DNA of 64,000 nt from Alteromonas sp. ASW11-130 (GTDB lineage Bacteria > Pseudomonadota > Gammaproteobacteria > Enterobacterales > Alteromonadaceae), in the NCBI RefSeq assembly GCF_026183735.1, contig NZ_JAPFRE010000005.1, positions 62,001 through 126,000 of the forward strand. Reading direction: 5' to 3'. Each line of letters opens with the position of its first letter. Position 1 is the stretch's first letter. Under the pieces are notes generated by a model. That model was not told the origin of the DNA, did not search any database, and worked only from the letters and a program-made list of their open reading frames with translations. Made by a program: the position numbers and the translations under genes. Positions 20,154 through 29,734 of this stretch are shown piece after piece.

Positions 20154-20999
20154 GTGAAGCTTATTATCATCAGCGGTCGGTCTGGCTCAGGTAAATCGAT
20201 TGCTTTACGTGCGCTTGAAGATTTGGGATATTATTGTGTCGATAATATCCCCGTTAATCTCCTCCCGACCCTGACCCACACTGTAGTCGACGAATACGAC
20301 CATGTAGCGGTTAGTATTGATGTTCGGAATCTACCGCGTGATCCATCGGAATTGGTGGAGATATTAGATTATCTGCCATCTTCATGGTCTATGACCATTG
20401 TTTATATAGATGCCAGCGACGATATGTTGGTAAAGCGGTTTAGCGAAACGCGGCGCTTACATCCCCTGACAAAACTCAATAAATCACTTTCTGAAGCAAT
20501 CCGAGCAGAATCAGATTTATTAGCGCCAATTGCTGAACGAGCGGACTTATATATTGATACAGATTCTTTATCGGTTCATCAACTTGCAGAACTTATACGC
20601 GAAAGAATTCTTGGCAAGAAAAGCTCTCGATTGGTATTGGTGTTTGAGTCGTTTGGCTTCAAACATGGTATTCCCAAAGACGCTGATTATGTATTCGACG
20701 CCCGCTTTCTTCCTAACCCCCACTGGGAACCTGATTTAAAACATCTAACCGGTTTGGATACACCAGTTGAGATTTTTTTGGGCTCGCAACCTATTGTGAC
20801 CAAATTTATCTGGCAGATTCAAAATTTAATCACCACTTGGTTACCCCACCTTGAACGTAATAATCGCAGCTATGTTACCATCGCGATTGGCTGTACTGGC
20901 GGCCAACATCGCTCCGTTTATGTTTCCGAAGCGCTGGCCAAAGTATTCAGTGACACCCATCCTGACGTACAAATACGCCATCGGGAGTTGAACCAGTGA
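20154..20999 (+). CDS. rapZ: RNase adapter protein RapZ
   Basis: A 281-residue P-loop protein (Walker A SGRSGSGKSIALRALEDLGY). In enterobacteria RapZ delivers the small RNA GlmZ to RNase E and so controls GlmS and amino-sugar supply for the envelope. The C-terminal RNA-binding half includes IAIGCTGGQHRSVYVSE. It overlaps ptsO by four bases. Whether a GlmZ-like RNA exists in this organism cannot be told from this window. Confidence 0.95.
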   Translation: MKLIIISGRSGSGKSIALRALEDLGYYCVDNIPVNLLPTLTHTVVDEYDHVAVSIDVRNLPRDPSELVEILDYLPSSWSMTIVYIDASDDMLVKRFSETRRLHPLTKLNKSLSEAIRAESDLLAPIAERADLYIDTDSLSVHQLAELIRERILGKKSSRLVLVFESFGFKHGIPKDADYVFDARFLPNPHWEPDLKHLTGLDTPVEIFLGSQPIVTKFIWQIQNLITTWLPHLERNNRSYVTIAIGCTGGQHRSVYVSEALAKVFSDTHPDVQIRHRELNQ

Positions 21000-21274
21000 G
21001 CAATCGCGCAGTAAAAACAGTGACTATTGAAAATAAGCTGGGGCTTCACGCACGTGCAGCAACACAGCTAGTGCAATTGGCTAATAATTTCAATGCTACT
21101 ATCACTTTACATAAAAGCGATAAAGAAGCTAACGCTAACAGCGTACTGGGATTAATGATGTTAGAGAGCCACAAAGGTGAACAAGTAGAGGTAGTAGGTG
21201 AAGGTGAGGATGCACAGCAAGCCGTAGAAGCCATCGCCGCGCTTATCGCTGAACGGTTTAATGAAGCTGAATAG
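20996..21274 (+). CDS. ptsO: Phosphocarrier protein NPr (HPr-like)
   Basis: A 92-residue HPr-family protein with the phosphorylatable His in KLGLHARAATQLVQLA (about residue 17) and the conserved KEANANSVLGLMML. It passes phosphate from PtsP to PtsN. It is the last gene of the rpoN run; a 128-base gap with no clear terminator precedes mgtE. Confidence 0.94.
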   Translation: MSNRAVKTVTIENKLGLHARAATQLVQLANNFNATITLHKSDKEANANSVLGLMMLESHKGEQVEVVGEGEDAQQAVEAIAALIAERFNEAE

Positions 21275-21402
21275 CGTGGAGAACTACAATTGCTAACCAA
21301 CATTAACTATTGATCTTCATAGAAATGTTATTAGCTCTTACTAGTATCAATATGCGATAATTAACGGTATATACCCATACTAAAAAATAAGATAACTCCT
21401 CC

Positions 21403-22761
21403 GTGGCCGAAGCACTCGAAAGCAAATACGCTCAAAGTCAGTTAAGACAACTGAATGCTGCGTTAGCAGATGGCCGCTTTGTATCTGTGCGCAAGTTGCT
21501 TCACGAACTTCCGCCTAGTGACACGGCACTTATCCTCGAATCGAGCCCTGTAAAAACCCGGGATGATTTATGGGAACTGCTAGACGCGGATTTCCATGGT
21601 GATGTGCTGGAGGAACTTTCAGAGGATGTCCGTAACGGTATCATTGGAAAAATGATGCCTGCCAACGTTGTCGATGCCTTGGAGGAAATGGATACCGATA
21701 ACTTGGCCGAAACCCTCAGCAGCCTGCCTGATCAAGTCTTACAAGATATTTTACAATCAATGGATGCTCAGGATAGGTTGCGAGCTGAACAAGCGCTATC
21801 CTATGGCGAAGAAACCGCCGGATTCATTATGAATACCGACACTATCACGTTACGTCCAGACGTAACGGTGGATGTAGTTCTTCGTTATCTTCGCTTAAAA
21901 GGCGACCTGCCGCAAAATACTGATACGTTTTACGTCGTTAACAGAACGGATAATTTAGTGGGCGTGGTACCCGTTGCTCGACTTCTGACTACTGCTCCTG
22001 AAGATAGAGTTTCCGACGTAATGGATGAAGAATCAGAAGCCATTCCTGTTAACATGCCTGATGATGAAGTAGCTAGCCTTTTTGAACGTTATAACTGGTT
22101 GTCTGCTCCTGTGGTGGATGAAAAACACCGCCTCGTCGGACGTATTACTATTGATGATGTGGTGGATATCATCCGTGAAGACGCAGAACACTCAATGATG
22201 AGTATGGCGGGTTTGGACGACGAGGAAGACACCTTCGCGCCAGTCTTAAAAAGTACAAAGAGACGCTCAATTTGGCTGGGTGTAAATTTGTTTACCGCCT
22301 TAATGGCTGCTGCCGTAAGTGATTTATTTGAAGCCACGCTCAGTCAATTGGCTGTGCTAGCAATTCTTAATACGATTGTACCGAGCATGGGCGGTGTTGC
22401 TGGTAACCAAACACTCACACTGGTTATTCGTGGTATGGCACTGGGCCACGTTAACCCAAGTAATTCACGCTGGTTAGTCAGTAAAGAGCTTGCAATAGGT
22501 TTTCTAAATGGTGTCATCTGGGCCGTGCTTATCGCTTCGGTCATCGCTTTATGGAAACAAGATTTCATGCTCGGTATCATCATAGCTTTTGCAATGCTGG
22601 TCAATATGATTGCTGCGGCCCTTTCCGGTGCAACTCTCCCTATTGTAATGAAGAAGCTTAAAATAGATCCTGCGCTGGCTGGCAGCGTCATACTAACGAC
22701 TATCACCGATGTGGTTGGGATTTTTGCGTTTTTAGGGACTGCTACCTTGTTTCTGCTTTAA
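21403..22761 (+). CDS. mgtE: Magnesium transporter MgtE
   Basis: A 452-residue MgtE channel. An N-terminal superhelical MgtE-N domain (about residues 30-130), two CBS domains (about 137-260) that sense cytosolic Mg, and a five-helix pore domain (about 285-450, with VPSMGGVAGNQTLTLVIRG) are all present. The start is GTG. I saw no M-box-like leader in the short upstream region. It is divergent in function from the preceding PTS genes and probably has its own promoter. Confidence 0.94.
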   Translation: MAEALESKYAQSQLRQLNAALADGRFVSVRKLLHELPPSDTALILESSPVKTRDDLWELLDADFHGDVLEELSEDVRNGIIGKMMPANVVDALEEMDTDNLAETLSSLPDQVLQDILQSMDAQDRLRAEQALSYGEETAGFIMNTDTITLRPDVTVDVVLRYLRLKGDLPQNTDTFYVVNRTDNLVGVVPVARLLTTAPEDRVSDVMDEESEAIPVNMPDDEVASLFERYNWLSAPVVDEKHRLVGRITIDDVVDIIREDAEHSMMSMAGLDDEEDTFAPVLKSTKRRSIWLGVNLFTALMAAAVSDLFEATLSQLAVLAILNTIVPSMGGVAGNQTLTLVIRGMALGHVNPSNSRWLVSKELAIGFLNGVIWAVLIASVIALWKQDFMLGIIIAFAMLVNMIAAALSGATLPIVMKKLKIDPALAGSVILTTITDVVGIFAFLGTATLFLL

Positions 22762-22764
22762 AGT

Positions 22765-22792
22765 AATACGCCTATTCAGCTGATAGGCGTAA
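22765..22792. terminator. Hairpin between mgtE and the convergent beta-barrel gene
   Basis: ACGCCTAT and ATAGGCGT form an eight-base-pair stem with a seven-base loop between two convergent genes. There is no strong U-tract on either side, so termination strength is uncertain. Confidence 0.45.
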
Positions 22793-22805
22793 AGAAGTTC
22801 ATAGA

Positions 22806-23390
22806 TTAAAAAGAATAACGTCCATTCAACATAAACGTATCTTGTTTTTCCAGAAGCGTATAGCTCACACCCACGGCCACGTTAGCATTGAAATAATAGT
22901 TAGCCGCTAACTTTACAATTGTGTCGCTATCATCTTCAACATCCTGGTATGATAGCTTGCCATCAAGCTCTAAAGACTCTGTAACATTTGTGCGAATGCC
23001 GGCAGACAGAGAAAATCCGTTACCGTCTACGTCTTCAAAATTACCACTGTATTCGAATTCTTTGGCTTCATGTGCCAATTCTGTGTAGGCAACGGTGCTG
23101 TTGGTGAGCATAAATCGCGCACCTAAACCAAGTGTGGTTTCGTTGTAGTCAAGATCTATACTGCCAATATCATCTGAAGTAGATTTATATTGAACAACCC
23201 CGTACAACATGTCTGTAAAAACCGCACTACCACTGATAGAGAAACCAATGGGAGAAAAAGCAGTATCTTCCACATCACTTTTAACGATACCACCTTCTAC
23301 ATAGCTAAAATCAGGCTCAACGTTAGCCGTAGAGTGGGTACTAAAACCCGCAATAGCCGCAAGGACCGCTAAAAATCGTTTTCTAAACAT
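22806..23390 (-). CDS. Small outer-membrane beta-barrel protein
   Basis: A 194-residue protein with a signal peptide ending near THSTA (about residue 22) and alternating hydrophobic/polar strands ending in a C-terminal Phe (NGRYSF), the recognition signal for BAM-assembled barrels. About eight strands are suggested, like OmpA-type or porin-like barrels of Alteromonadales. No specific ligand can be inferred. It is monocistronic. Confidence 0.75.
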   Translation of the reverse strand: MFRKRFLAVLAAIAGFSTHSTANVEPDFSYVEGGIVKSDVEDTAFSPIGFSISGSAVFTDMLYGVVQYKSTSDDIGSIDLDYNETTLGLGARFMLTNSTVAYTELAHEAKEFEYSGNFEDVDGNGFSLSAGIRTNVTESLELDGKLSYQDVEDDSDTIVKLAANYYFNANVAVGVSYTLLEKQDTFMLNGRYSF

Positions 23391-23754
23391 TGTTATCCTT
23401 AATAATTAATACTCCCGCGAAATGCTAGGGCATACAATTTTATCGCTACTTATAACACCAACCGACCACAATAGGTGGTCAGCTCAAGGAAAGCGTATTG
23501 TATCTAATGAAGGCATAATGATGAAGGGATACGAGGGTCTTTCAACGTTACATAGCGCTGAATGAGTAGGATCTGGTTTCTTATTTAGGACGTAGCCTAT
23601 TTAACTTTTTGAGTTTGTGCGTTTTGTTCAATGTAGTCCGTCACCCTTTGCCTAATTGGCTATTCGAATACGATTAAAATCCTGCCAAAGTGGGAATTTA
23701 TATACATAAAGAAGCGGTGTTATGGAAAGATTTGAATGAGAATACGTTAGAAAA
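23391..23754. other. Intergenic region upstream of the beta-barrel gene
   Basis: About 360 bases with no supported gene. It contains a small inverted repeat GACCAC/GTGGTC near 23464-23481 and presumably the promoter of the beta-barrel gene. Confidence 0.4.
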
Positions 23755-23779
23755 CAAAACCCGCTTTAAGCGGGTTTTC
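23755..23779. terminator. Terminator after sspB
   Basis: AAAACCCGCTT and AAGCGGGTTTT form a near-perfect palindrome that acts in both directions; it starts two bases after the sspB stop codon. Confidence 0.8.
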
Positions 23780-23780
23780 A

Positions 23781-24224
23781 CTATTTAATTACTTTTAACG
23801 TAGGCTTCCCTTTTTTGGGAGGCTTCTGTTGAGTCTCTACAGACGCTTCTTCAGCATCCTGAATCTGAGGTTTCTCTTCAGGCTCTGCGGGTGAGGACAA
23901 TTCCTCCTCAGACGCAAAGACTGTTCCAGCACCATTTTCACGCGCATAAATAGCCAGTATTGCATGACACGGGATAGAGAGCCTTCTTGGCTGCCCTCCA
24001 AAACGTGCTTGGAATGCTAACAACTCATTATCTAGCGAAAAGTTGACACAAGCCGAAGGAGAAACGTTAAGAACGATCTGGCCGTCTTTAACAAATTCCT
24101 GCGGAACCTCCACATGCTGGCGAGTCGCATCAACCACTATATAAGGGGTTAAATTGTTATCCACTATCCAGTCAAAAAACGCTCTGAGTAAATATGGCTG
24201 ATTGGAAGTCATCACATGATTCAT
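23781..24224 (-). CDS. sspB: ClpXP specificity-enhancing factor SspB
   Basis: A 147-residue adaptor that tethers ssrA-tagged proteins to ClpXP. The SspB fold covers residues about 1-110 (e.g. YLLRAFFDWIVDNNLTPYIV, FGGQPRRLSIP). A flexible acidic linker follows, and the C-terminal ClpX-binding tail reads PTLKVIK, like the known LRVVK-type tail. It overlaps sspA by four bases. Confidence 0.95.
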   Translation of the reverse strand: MNHVMTSNQPYLLRAFFDWIVDNNLTPYIVVDATRQHVEVPQEFVKDGQIVLNVSPSACVNFSLDNELLAFQARFGGQPRRLSIPCHAILAIYARENGAGTVFASEEELSSPAEPEEKPQIQDAEEASVETQQKPPKKGKPTLKVIK

Positions 24225-24853
24225 AATGGGTTATGAATTTCGCGTTCCTGATCAGTCAATGAGGCTTTAAATGATGGGCGGGAGAACATGCGCTTCATAT
24301 AAGCATTGACTTCTTTACTACCTGTGCCATTTAATTCAATACCGAGAGCTGGTAAACGCCATAGCAGAGGCGCTAGATAGCAATCGACTAAACTAAATTC
24401 TTCACTCATGAAATACGGCATTTCCGAGAAGACCGGCGCTAACGCCAATAATGCTTCTTTTAACTCCTGACGAGCAGCATCAACATCACCCTCACCACGA
24501 AAAATTTTCGCTGCCAGTGAATACCAATCTTGTTCTACGCGATGCATCATCAAGCGACTTTGGCCGCGCGATACTGGGTAGACAGGCATCAATGGTGGAT
24601 GAGGAAAACGCTCATCCAAGTATTCCATAATGATATGAGAATGATAAAGAACCAGTTCGCGATCAACTAGTGTGGGAACTGTGCCATAGGGATTCAGATC
24701 AATCAGATCCTCAGGTAAATTTTGAGGGTCAGTATAGCTGATCTCCACACCTACCCCTTTTTCAGCCAGAACTATACGTACCTGGTGACTATATATATCA
24801 ATTGTATCTGAGAACAACGTCATGATAGAGCGCTTATTCGCGGCTACGGCCAT
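24221..24853 (-). CDS. sspA: Stringent starvation protein A
   Basis: A 210-residue GST-fold protein that binds RNA polymerase and affects stationary-phase and acid-stress expression. The thioredoxin-like N-terminal half (e.g. YSHQVRIVLAEKGV) and alpha-helical C-terminal half are complete. The start at 24853 has GGAGG seven bases upstream. It forms a two-gene unit with sspB, downstream of petABC but separated by a terminator. Confidence 0.95.
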   Translation of the reverse strand: MAVAANKRSIMTLFSDTIDIYSHQVRIVLAEKGVGVEISYTDPQNLPEDLIDLNPYGTVPTLVDRELVLYHSHIIMEYLDERFPHPPLMPVYPVSRGQSRLMMHRVEQDWYSLAAKIFRGEGDVDAARQELKEALLALAPVFSEMPYFMSEEFSLVDCYLAPLLWRLPALGIELNGTGSKEVNAYMKRMFSRPSFKASLTDQEREIHNPL

Positions 24854-24916
24854 TAAATTTCCTCCGTCGAGCGACTGACAATCATATTAGAAATTACAAA
24901 TCGGGAATTTCATTGC

Positions 24917-24942
24917 TAAAAAAGGGGGCGAGACGCCCCCTT
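24917..24942 (-). terminator. Terminator of the petABC operon
   Basis: GGGGGCG (24924-24930) and CGCCCCC (24934-24940) with an AGA loop, followed on the minus strand by TTTTTT. It lies 27 bases after the petC stop codon. Confidence 0.8.
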
Positions 24943-24968
24943 GGAGTATTATACATAAATCTGTTCGA

Positions 24969-25703
24969 TTAGTGCACTTCTCGCCAATAATCTTTCTTCA
25001 ATAAGTAAACAAAGATAAACAGAACGATAATAAACACTAATACCCACTTACCAATCTTTTCAGATTCTAAACGAGCGGGCTCGCCTGTATACTCAAGAAA
25101 GTTAACCAAATCAAGCACTGCCTGGTCATATTCTTCAGGTGATAACTTACCATCCCCGTCAGTGCGAATACCTACGTAACGTTCGGTCATTTCACCATCA
25201 ACCATAACACGCTCGTAGGTTTCACGCGGCGTGCCCTGTAGTGGCTGTAATACGTGCGGCATGCCAACATCAGGGAAAACTTTGTTGTTTACACCAAATG
25301 GACGGCTTTCATCGACGTAAAAACTTCTTAAGTACGTATATAACCAATCGGCTCCGCGAACACGCGCGACTAAAGTGAGATCAGGTGGCGCGGCACCAAA
25401 CCAAGTAGCTGCAGATTCTTCTGGCATAGATCCAGTTATGTAATCGGTAACTTTTTCTCCAGTAAACTGCAAGTACTCTTCACCTAGGTCGTCAGGAATA
25501 CCTAAGTCGGCGAACGTACGTTGGTAGCGCTGATATTTCATTGAATGACAGCCTAGGCAGTAATTCATGAAAATTTGTGCACCACGCTGAAGCGACGCCT
25601 TATCAGTTAAATCGTATTCAGCCTTATCCAAATGAACGTTGCCACCCGCTGCGAAAACCGTCCCCGGTAGCAATAATGCTAATAAACAAAACAGTTTTCT
25701 CAT
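24969..25703 (-). CDS. petC: Cytochrome c1 of the bc1 complex
   Basis: A 244-residue c-type cytochrome. A signal peptide ends near FAAG. One haem-attachment motif CLGCHSMKY lies near residues 50-58, and a membrane anchor occurs near residues 218-238 (WVLVFIIVLFIFVYLL). It accepts electrons from the Rieske protein and passes them to soluble cytochrome c. Its start overlaps the petB stop by four bases. Confidence 0.96.
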   Translation of the reverse strand: MRKLFCLLALLLPGTVFAAGGNVHLDKAEYDLTDKASLQRGAQIFMNYCLGCHSMKYQRYQRTFADLGIPDDLGEEYLQFTGEKVTDYITGSMPEESAATWFGAAPPDLTLVARVRGADWLYTYLRSFYVDESRPFGVNNKVFPDVGMPHVLQPLQGTPRETYERVMVDGEMTERYVGIRTDGDGKLSPEEYDQAVLDLVNFLEYTGEPARLESEKIGKWVLVFIIVLFIFVYLLKKDYWREVH

Positions 25704-26965
25704 TTCGGGATCCTCGCTGGCACAGGTTTTGTAGTTTCGTTTTTACTGTACAAGAACATGGCTACAAAGAATGCAAAATACATCACTGTAGCAATTTGAG
25801 ATGCCACTATTTTCCAGTTCTCCTGAGGTGTACCACCTAAGTATCCTAAAAAGATGAACACGATTGCAAAAATGATCAAATTCCATTTATGCAAACCACT
25901 GCGATAGCGCCATGACTTCACCCGTCCGCGATCAATCCATGGCAATGCAAATAGCGCTGCTATTGCACCAAACATAGCGATAACGCCAAATAGCTTATCA
26001 GGGACTGCTTTAAGAATCGCGTAGAAAGGCGTGAAGTACCACACCGGGAAAATATGCTCAGGCGTCTTTAGCGGGTTAGCAATTTCGAAGTTTGGATGCT
26101 CTAAGAACTTACCGCCCATCTCAGGTGCGAAGAACATAATGTAACAGAAAGCGAATAAGAAAATGCAAAATGCTACCAAATCTTTCAACACAATATGGGG
26201 GAAGAAAGGTACTACGTCGTCAGCGATGTCATACTTGCTGGTGTAATATTCATGAATTTCGTAAGGTGTTTTTTCTGACTCAGGTAGTGAGCCTTTTTTG
26301 TGCTTGATAGCCACGCCATCTGGATTGTTAGAACCTACTTCGTGTAAAGCAACTATATGCAAAAACACTAAGATCACAATGACCAGTGGCAATGCGATGA
26401 CATGCAATGCGAAGAAACGGTTTAGTGTCGCTCCGGAAATGACGTAATCACCTTGAATCCAAATAACCAAATCCGGACCAATTACAGGGATCGCGCCGAA
26501 TAGCGATACAATAACTTGTGCACCCCAGTAAGACATTTGTCCCCAAGGAAGTACATAACCCATAAAGGCTTCTGCCATAAGGGCTAGATAAATAAACATA
26601 CCAAATACCCACAACAATTCGCGAGGCTTTTGATATGACCCATAAATCATACCCCGGAACATGTGCAGATACACAACCACGAAAAAGGCCGAAGCCCCGG
26701 TACTATGCATGTAACGGATTACCCAACCATAATCTATTTCACGCATGATAAACTCGACTGAGGCGAATGCGCGTTCAGCGGAGGGTTCAAAGTTCATAGT
26801 TAACCAGATACCGGTAACGATTTGGTTAACTAACACGATGGTGGCTAGAAAACCAAACACATACCAGAAGTTCATATTTCTGGGAGCGGGATACTGGATG
26901 GCGTGCATATTTGCCACCCGCATCATGGGGATACGTTCTTCTATCCAAGCTAAAAAGCTTTGCAT
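25700..26965 (-). CDS. petB: Cytochrome b of the bc1 complex
   Basis: A 421-residue eight-helix membrane protein carrying the two b haems and the Qo and Qi quinone sites. The haem-ligand His residues are in HSTGASAFFVVVYLHMFR and in FFALHVIALPLVIVILVFLH. The Qo-site motif reads PVWY rather than the PEWY of mitochondria and many alphaproteobacteria. One-base overlap with petA shows a tight petA-petB-petC operon. Confidence 0.97.
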   Translation of the reverse strand: MQSFLAWIEERIPMMRVANMHAIQYPAPRNMNFWYVFGFLATIVLVNQIVTGIWLTMNFEPSAERAFASVEFIMREIDYGWVIRYMHSTGASAFFVVVYLHMFRGMIYGSYQKPRELLWVFGMFIYLALMAEAFMGYVLPWGQMSYWGAQVIVSLFGAIPVIGPDLVIWIQGDYVISGATLNRFFALHVIALPLVIVILVFLHIVALHEVGSNNPDGVAIKHKKGSLPESEKTPYEIHEYYTSKYDIADDVVPFFPHIVLKDLVAFCIFLFAFCYIMFFAPEMGGKFLEHPNFEIANPLKTPEHIFPVWYFTPFYAILKAVPDKLFGVIAMFGAIAALFALPWIDRGRVKSWRYRSGLHKWNLIIFAIVFIFLGYLGGTPQENWKIVASQIATVMYFAFFVAMFLYSKNETTKPVPARIPK

Positions 26966-27597
26966 TATGCTGCCTCCCCTTCTGAGCCAATGATAACCGT
27001 ATTATCATCAACAAACTGGTAAGGGGGCACAACCAGATTCAACGGTGCAGGCACGTTTTCAAATACGCGCCCCGCCATATCAAATTTTGAACCGTGGCAG
27101 GGACAAAAGAAACCATCTGGAACGCCTTCTACTATTTCTTCAAAAGCGCCGTCTTTCAAATGTTGTGGAGAGCAACCCAAATGAGTACAGATTCCAACCA
27201 GAATCAAATACTCTTCTTTTAACGAGCGATAGCGATTTTGGGCAAAACCTGGTTGTTGTTCTGCTTCGGAATTAGGATCTTTAAGCTTGTCTTCGTGCTT
27301 AGCTAATGCCTCAAGCGTTTCCGGCGTTCTACGAACTATCCACACCGGCTTACTGCGCCACATGACACGGATTAATTGTCCGGGTTGCACACCACTGATA
27401 TCAACTTCGACATCTGCGCCGGCTGCCTTAGCCTTAGCGCTGGGATTCCACGACGCAATAAAGGGTACCGCTGCGCCAACTACACCCACACCACCTACTA
27501 CAGAAGTCGCAACAGTTAAAAAGCGACGTCGAGTATTATCTTGCGGCTGATTGTCATTTGGTGCAGATCGGTTTGCATCTACTGATACATTGCTCAT
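26965..27597 (-). CDS. petA: Rieske iron-sulfur protein of the bc1 complex
   Basis: A 210-residue protein with an N-terminal Tat-like signal-anchor (RRRFLTVATSVVGG) and a C-terminal Rieske domain whose [2Fe-2S] ligands are in CTHLGCSP and CPCHGSKFD. I chose the ATG at 27597 because GGAG lies eight bases upstream and the product begins MSNVSVDANR; the open frame extends 35 codons further up without a better signal. It is the first gene of petABC. Confidence 0.96.
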   Translation of the reverse strand: MSNVSVDANRSAPNDNQPQDNTRRRFLTVATSVVGGVGVVGAAVPFIASWNPSAKAKAAGADVEVDISGVQPGQLIRVMWRSKPVWIVRRTPETLEALAKHEDKLKDPNSEAEQQPGFAQNRYRSLKEEYLILVGICTHLGCSPQHLKDGAFEEIVEGVPDGFFCPCHGSKFDMAGRVFENVPAPLNLVVPPYQFVDDNTVIIGSEGEAA

Positions 27598-27874
27598 CCA
27601 CATTTCTCCAGGTTTGGATAATGATGGTAACGGACAAAAATTAATCGTTATGTTTGTTTTAACCCGTAACCACAATCGTATTTTCTGAATTTCCGCCACC
27701 AACTCACGGTCTTTTGACGCAATTCACGATTCTTATGTTTTTCGACCAGAAATGATAAGGGAAAAGCCCTTAAAAACACAAGGTTTTACTCGAATTAATC
27801 ATGAATTATTCAATTAGATAGTTAAATTGTGAAGAAATTAAAATACTAACGTGTACGTGAAGCAAAATTCAGGC

Positions 27875-27905
27875 AAAAAAAACCCGGCGATGTGCCGGGT
27901 TTTTG
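27875..27905 (-). terminator. Terminator of rplM-rpsI
   Basis: AACCCGGC and GCCGGGTT form an eight-base-pair stem with a five-base loop and a long U-tract on the minus strand, 18 bases after the rpsI stop. Confidence 0.85.
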
Positions 27906-27922
27906 AAACATATAGCGAAAAA

Positions 27923-28315
27923 TTAACGCTTTGAAAATTGTGGACGCTTACGTGCTTTATGAAGACCCACTTTCTTACGTTCAACGCGACGCGCATCACG
28001 AGTAACAAAGCCAGCTTTACGTAGCGAAGAACGCAACGCTTCATCATATTCCATCAAGGCACGAGTTAAGCCGTGACGGATTGCACCAGCTTGACCATTT
28101 GAACCGCCACCTTTAACAGTAACGTACAAGTCAAACTTTTCAGTCATTTCTACTAGTTCTAGCGGCTGACGCACTACCATGCACTCAGTTTCACGACCAA
28201 AGTACTCGTCAAGAGGACGTTGGTTTACTGTGATTTTACCTGAGCCTGGACGCAGGAACACGCGAGCAGTAGAACTTTTGCGACGGCCAGTGCCGTAATA
28301 TTGAGTATCTGCCAT
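27923..28315 (-). CDS. rpsI: 30S ribosomal protein S9
   Basis: A 130-residue uS9. It begins [19 protein letters not shown] and ends in the conserved [11 protein letters not shown], whose Arg/Lys tail reaches the P-site tRNA. It lies 12 bases after rplM, as in nearly all bacteria. Confidence 0.98.
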   Translation of the reverse strand: MADTQYYGTGRRKSSTARVFLRPGSGKITVNQRPLDEYFGRETECMVVRQPLELVEMTEKFDLYVTVKGGGSNGQAGAIRHGLTRALMEYDEALRSSLRKAGFVTRDARRVERKKVGLHKARKRPQFSKR

Positions 28316-28327
28316 GTCAATTGCTCC

Positions 28328-28756
28328 TTAAATGTCCAAAACTTGTGGTTGTTGCGCAGCATGCTTGTGCTCTGTACCCGCATATACTTTCATTTTGCGG
28401 AACATAGCGCGGCCCAAAGGACCTTTTGGCAACATGCCTTTAACAGCTTTTTCAATCACCATTTCTGGCTTATGCGCAATCAGCTTCTCGAAGTTAGTCT
28501 CTTTAAGACCACCTGGATAACCAGTGTGAGCATAGTACATTTTGTCTTTCGACTTGTTACCCGTTACTGCAACTTTCTCAGCATTGATAACAACAATGTA
28601 ATCACCTGTGTCAACGTGAGGCGTATACTCTGGCTTATGCTTACCACGTAAGCGTCTTGCGATTTCAACAGCCAAACGGCCAAGTGTTTTGTTTGTGGCG
28701 TCTACCACGTACCAGTCACGTTGTACCGTTTCTGGCTTTGCAACAAAAGTTTTCAT
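28328..28756 (-). CDS. rplM: 50S ribosomal protein L13
   Basis: A 142-residue uL13, an early-assembly protein binding 23S rRNA. Conserved segments include [25 protein letters not shown] and [12 protein letters not shown]. It leads the rplM-rpsI operon. Confidence 0.98.
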   Translation of the reverse strand: MKTFVAKPETVQRDWYVVDATNKTLGRLAVEIARRLRGKHKPEYTPHVDTGDYIVVINAEKVAVTGNKSKDKMYYAHTGYPGGLKETNFEKLIAHKPEMVIEKAVKGMLPKGPLGRAMFRKMKVYAGTEHKHAAQQPQVLDI

Positions 28757-28891
28757 TTAATATCACCCGAAATAATTCGTCGTTACTTGCCTTCAGAAAC
28801 CTGAAAGCCTGTTAAAATCAATTTCTTAACCCCTTCGAGTTAATTGATTCTTCCACCTTCCCACAGGTGGGCGTAACTGGGCAGGGCGCGA

Positions 28892-28897
28892 ATTATA
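28892..28897 (-). promoter_or_regulatory. Candidate -10 element of the rplM-rpsI promoter
   Basis: A perfect TATAAT on the minus strand, about 140 bases before the rplM start. A -35 at 16-17 bases upstream (TTCGCT/GTTCGC) is weak; the sequence after the -10 is GC-rich, as expected of a growth-regulated ribosomal promoter. Confidence 0.5.
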
Positions 28898-28924
28898 CAG
28901 CATTTGCGCAAAAAGCGAACCTTT

Positions 28925-29734
28925 TTATTTGTCCCGCTCAGCACTTTTCACCTGCTGCCACAGTTTTTCCATTTCTACCAACGTCATATCGGTAATTTTT
29001 TGTTTTTTAGATTGCGCCAGATGCTCAATTTGTTTAAAACGTGTCACAAATTTATTATTTGCGCGACGAAGTGCCGTGTCGGCATCGACATTACAGTGAC
29101 GACTTAAGTTAACTAAAGCAAAAAACGCATCGCCAATTTCTTCCTCCACGGCCAATTGATCTATTTCGTCAGCATTTAGTTCGTCTTTTATTTCGCTAAT
29201 TTCTTCCTGAACCTTATTTAAAACATCCAGTGGCTTCTCCCAATCAAAGCCCACACGGGTACAGTGCTGCTGGACTTTCTGTGCATACATCAAAGCAGGC
29301 AGACCGTTGGGTATATCATCCAGTATACTGTTCGAATCCCCTTTTGCATGTGCCCTTTCTTCTTGTTTTATTTGGTTCCACTGGGCTTCCAGTTCGGTTT
29401 CAGAAATACGCTTGCCGTTAAACACATGGGGGTGGCGGCGGATTATTTTGTCACAAATTGACTCCACTACAGCGTCAAATGTAAATGCGTCCTGTTCTTT
29501 CGCGATCTGGGAGTAGAAAATTATTTGGAATAGTAAATCACCTAATTCATCACGGATATCATTTAAATCGTGCTTTTCTATTGCATCAGCCACTTCATAG
29601 GCTTCTTCAATTGTATAAGGGACTAGCGACCGCATGGTTTGCCGTAAATCCCAGGGACAACCACTTTTTGGATCGCGCAGGCGCGTCATTATGCTCAGAA
29701 GCCTGTCTATGTTACCCGGCCTTTCGTTTGGCAT
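28925..29734 (-). CDS. mazG: Nucleoside triphosphate pyrophosphohydrolase MazG
   Basis: A 269-residue all-alpha NTP pyrophosphatase with two MazG domains. The metal-binding EExxE-type motifs appear as TIEEAYEVADAI with DELGDLLFQIIF (N-terminal half) and VEEEIGDAFFALVNL (C-terminal half). It hydrolyses NTPs to NMPs and has been linked to (p)ppGpp levels. It overlaps the end of relA by 23 bases, the same neighbourhood as in E. coli although without a mazEF module. Confidence 0.95.
   Translation of the reverse strand: MPNERPGNIDRLLSIMTRLRDPKSGCPWDLRQTMRSLVPYTIEEAYEVADAIEKHDLNDIRDELGDLLFQIIFYSQIAKEQDAFTFDAVVESICDKIIRRHPHVFNGKRISETELEAQWNQIKQEERAHAKGDSNSILDDIPNGLPALMYAQKVQQHCTRVGFDWEKPLDVLNKVQEEISEIKDELNADEIDQLAVEEEIGDAFFALVNLSRHCNVDADTALRRANNKFVTRFKQIEHLAQSKKQKITDMTLVEMEKLWQQVKSAERDK

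Noticed and set aside
21275..21402. Magnesium-sensing M-box riboswitch before mgtE
   Set aside because: Only 128 bases are available and no extended stem structure or terminator hairpin is apparent.
22344..22706. A 120-codon frame antisense to mgtE
   Set aside because: Shadow of the hydrophobic mgtE pore region; the real gene on the other strand has complete family motifs.
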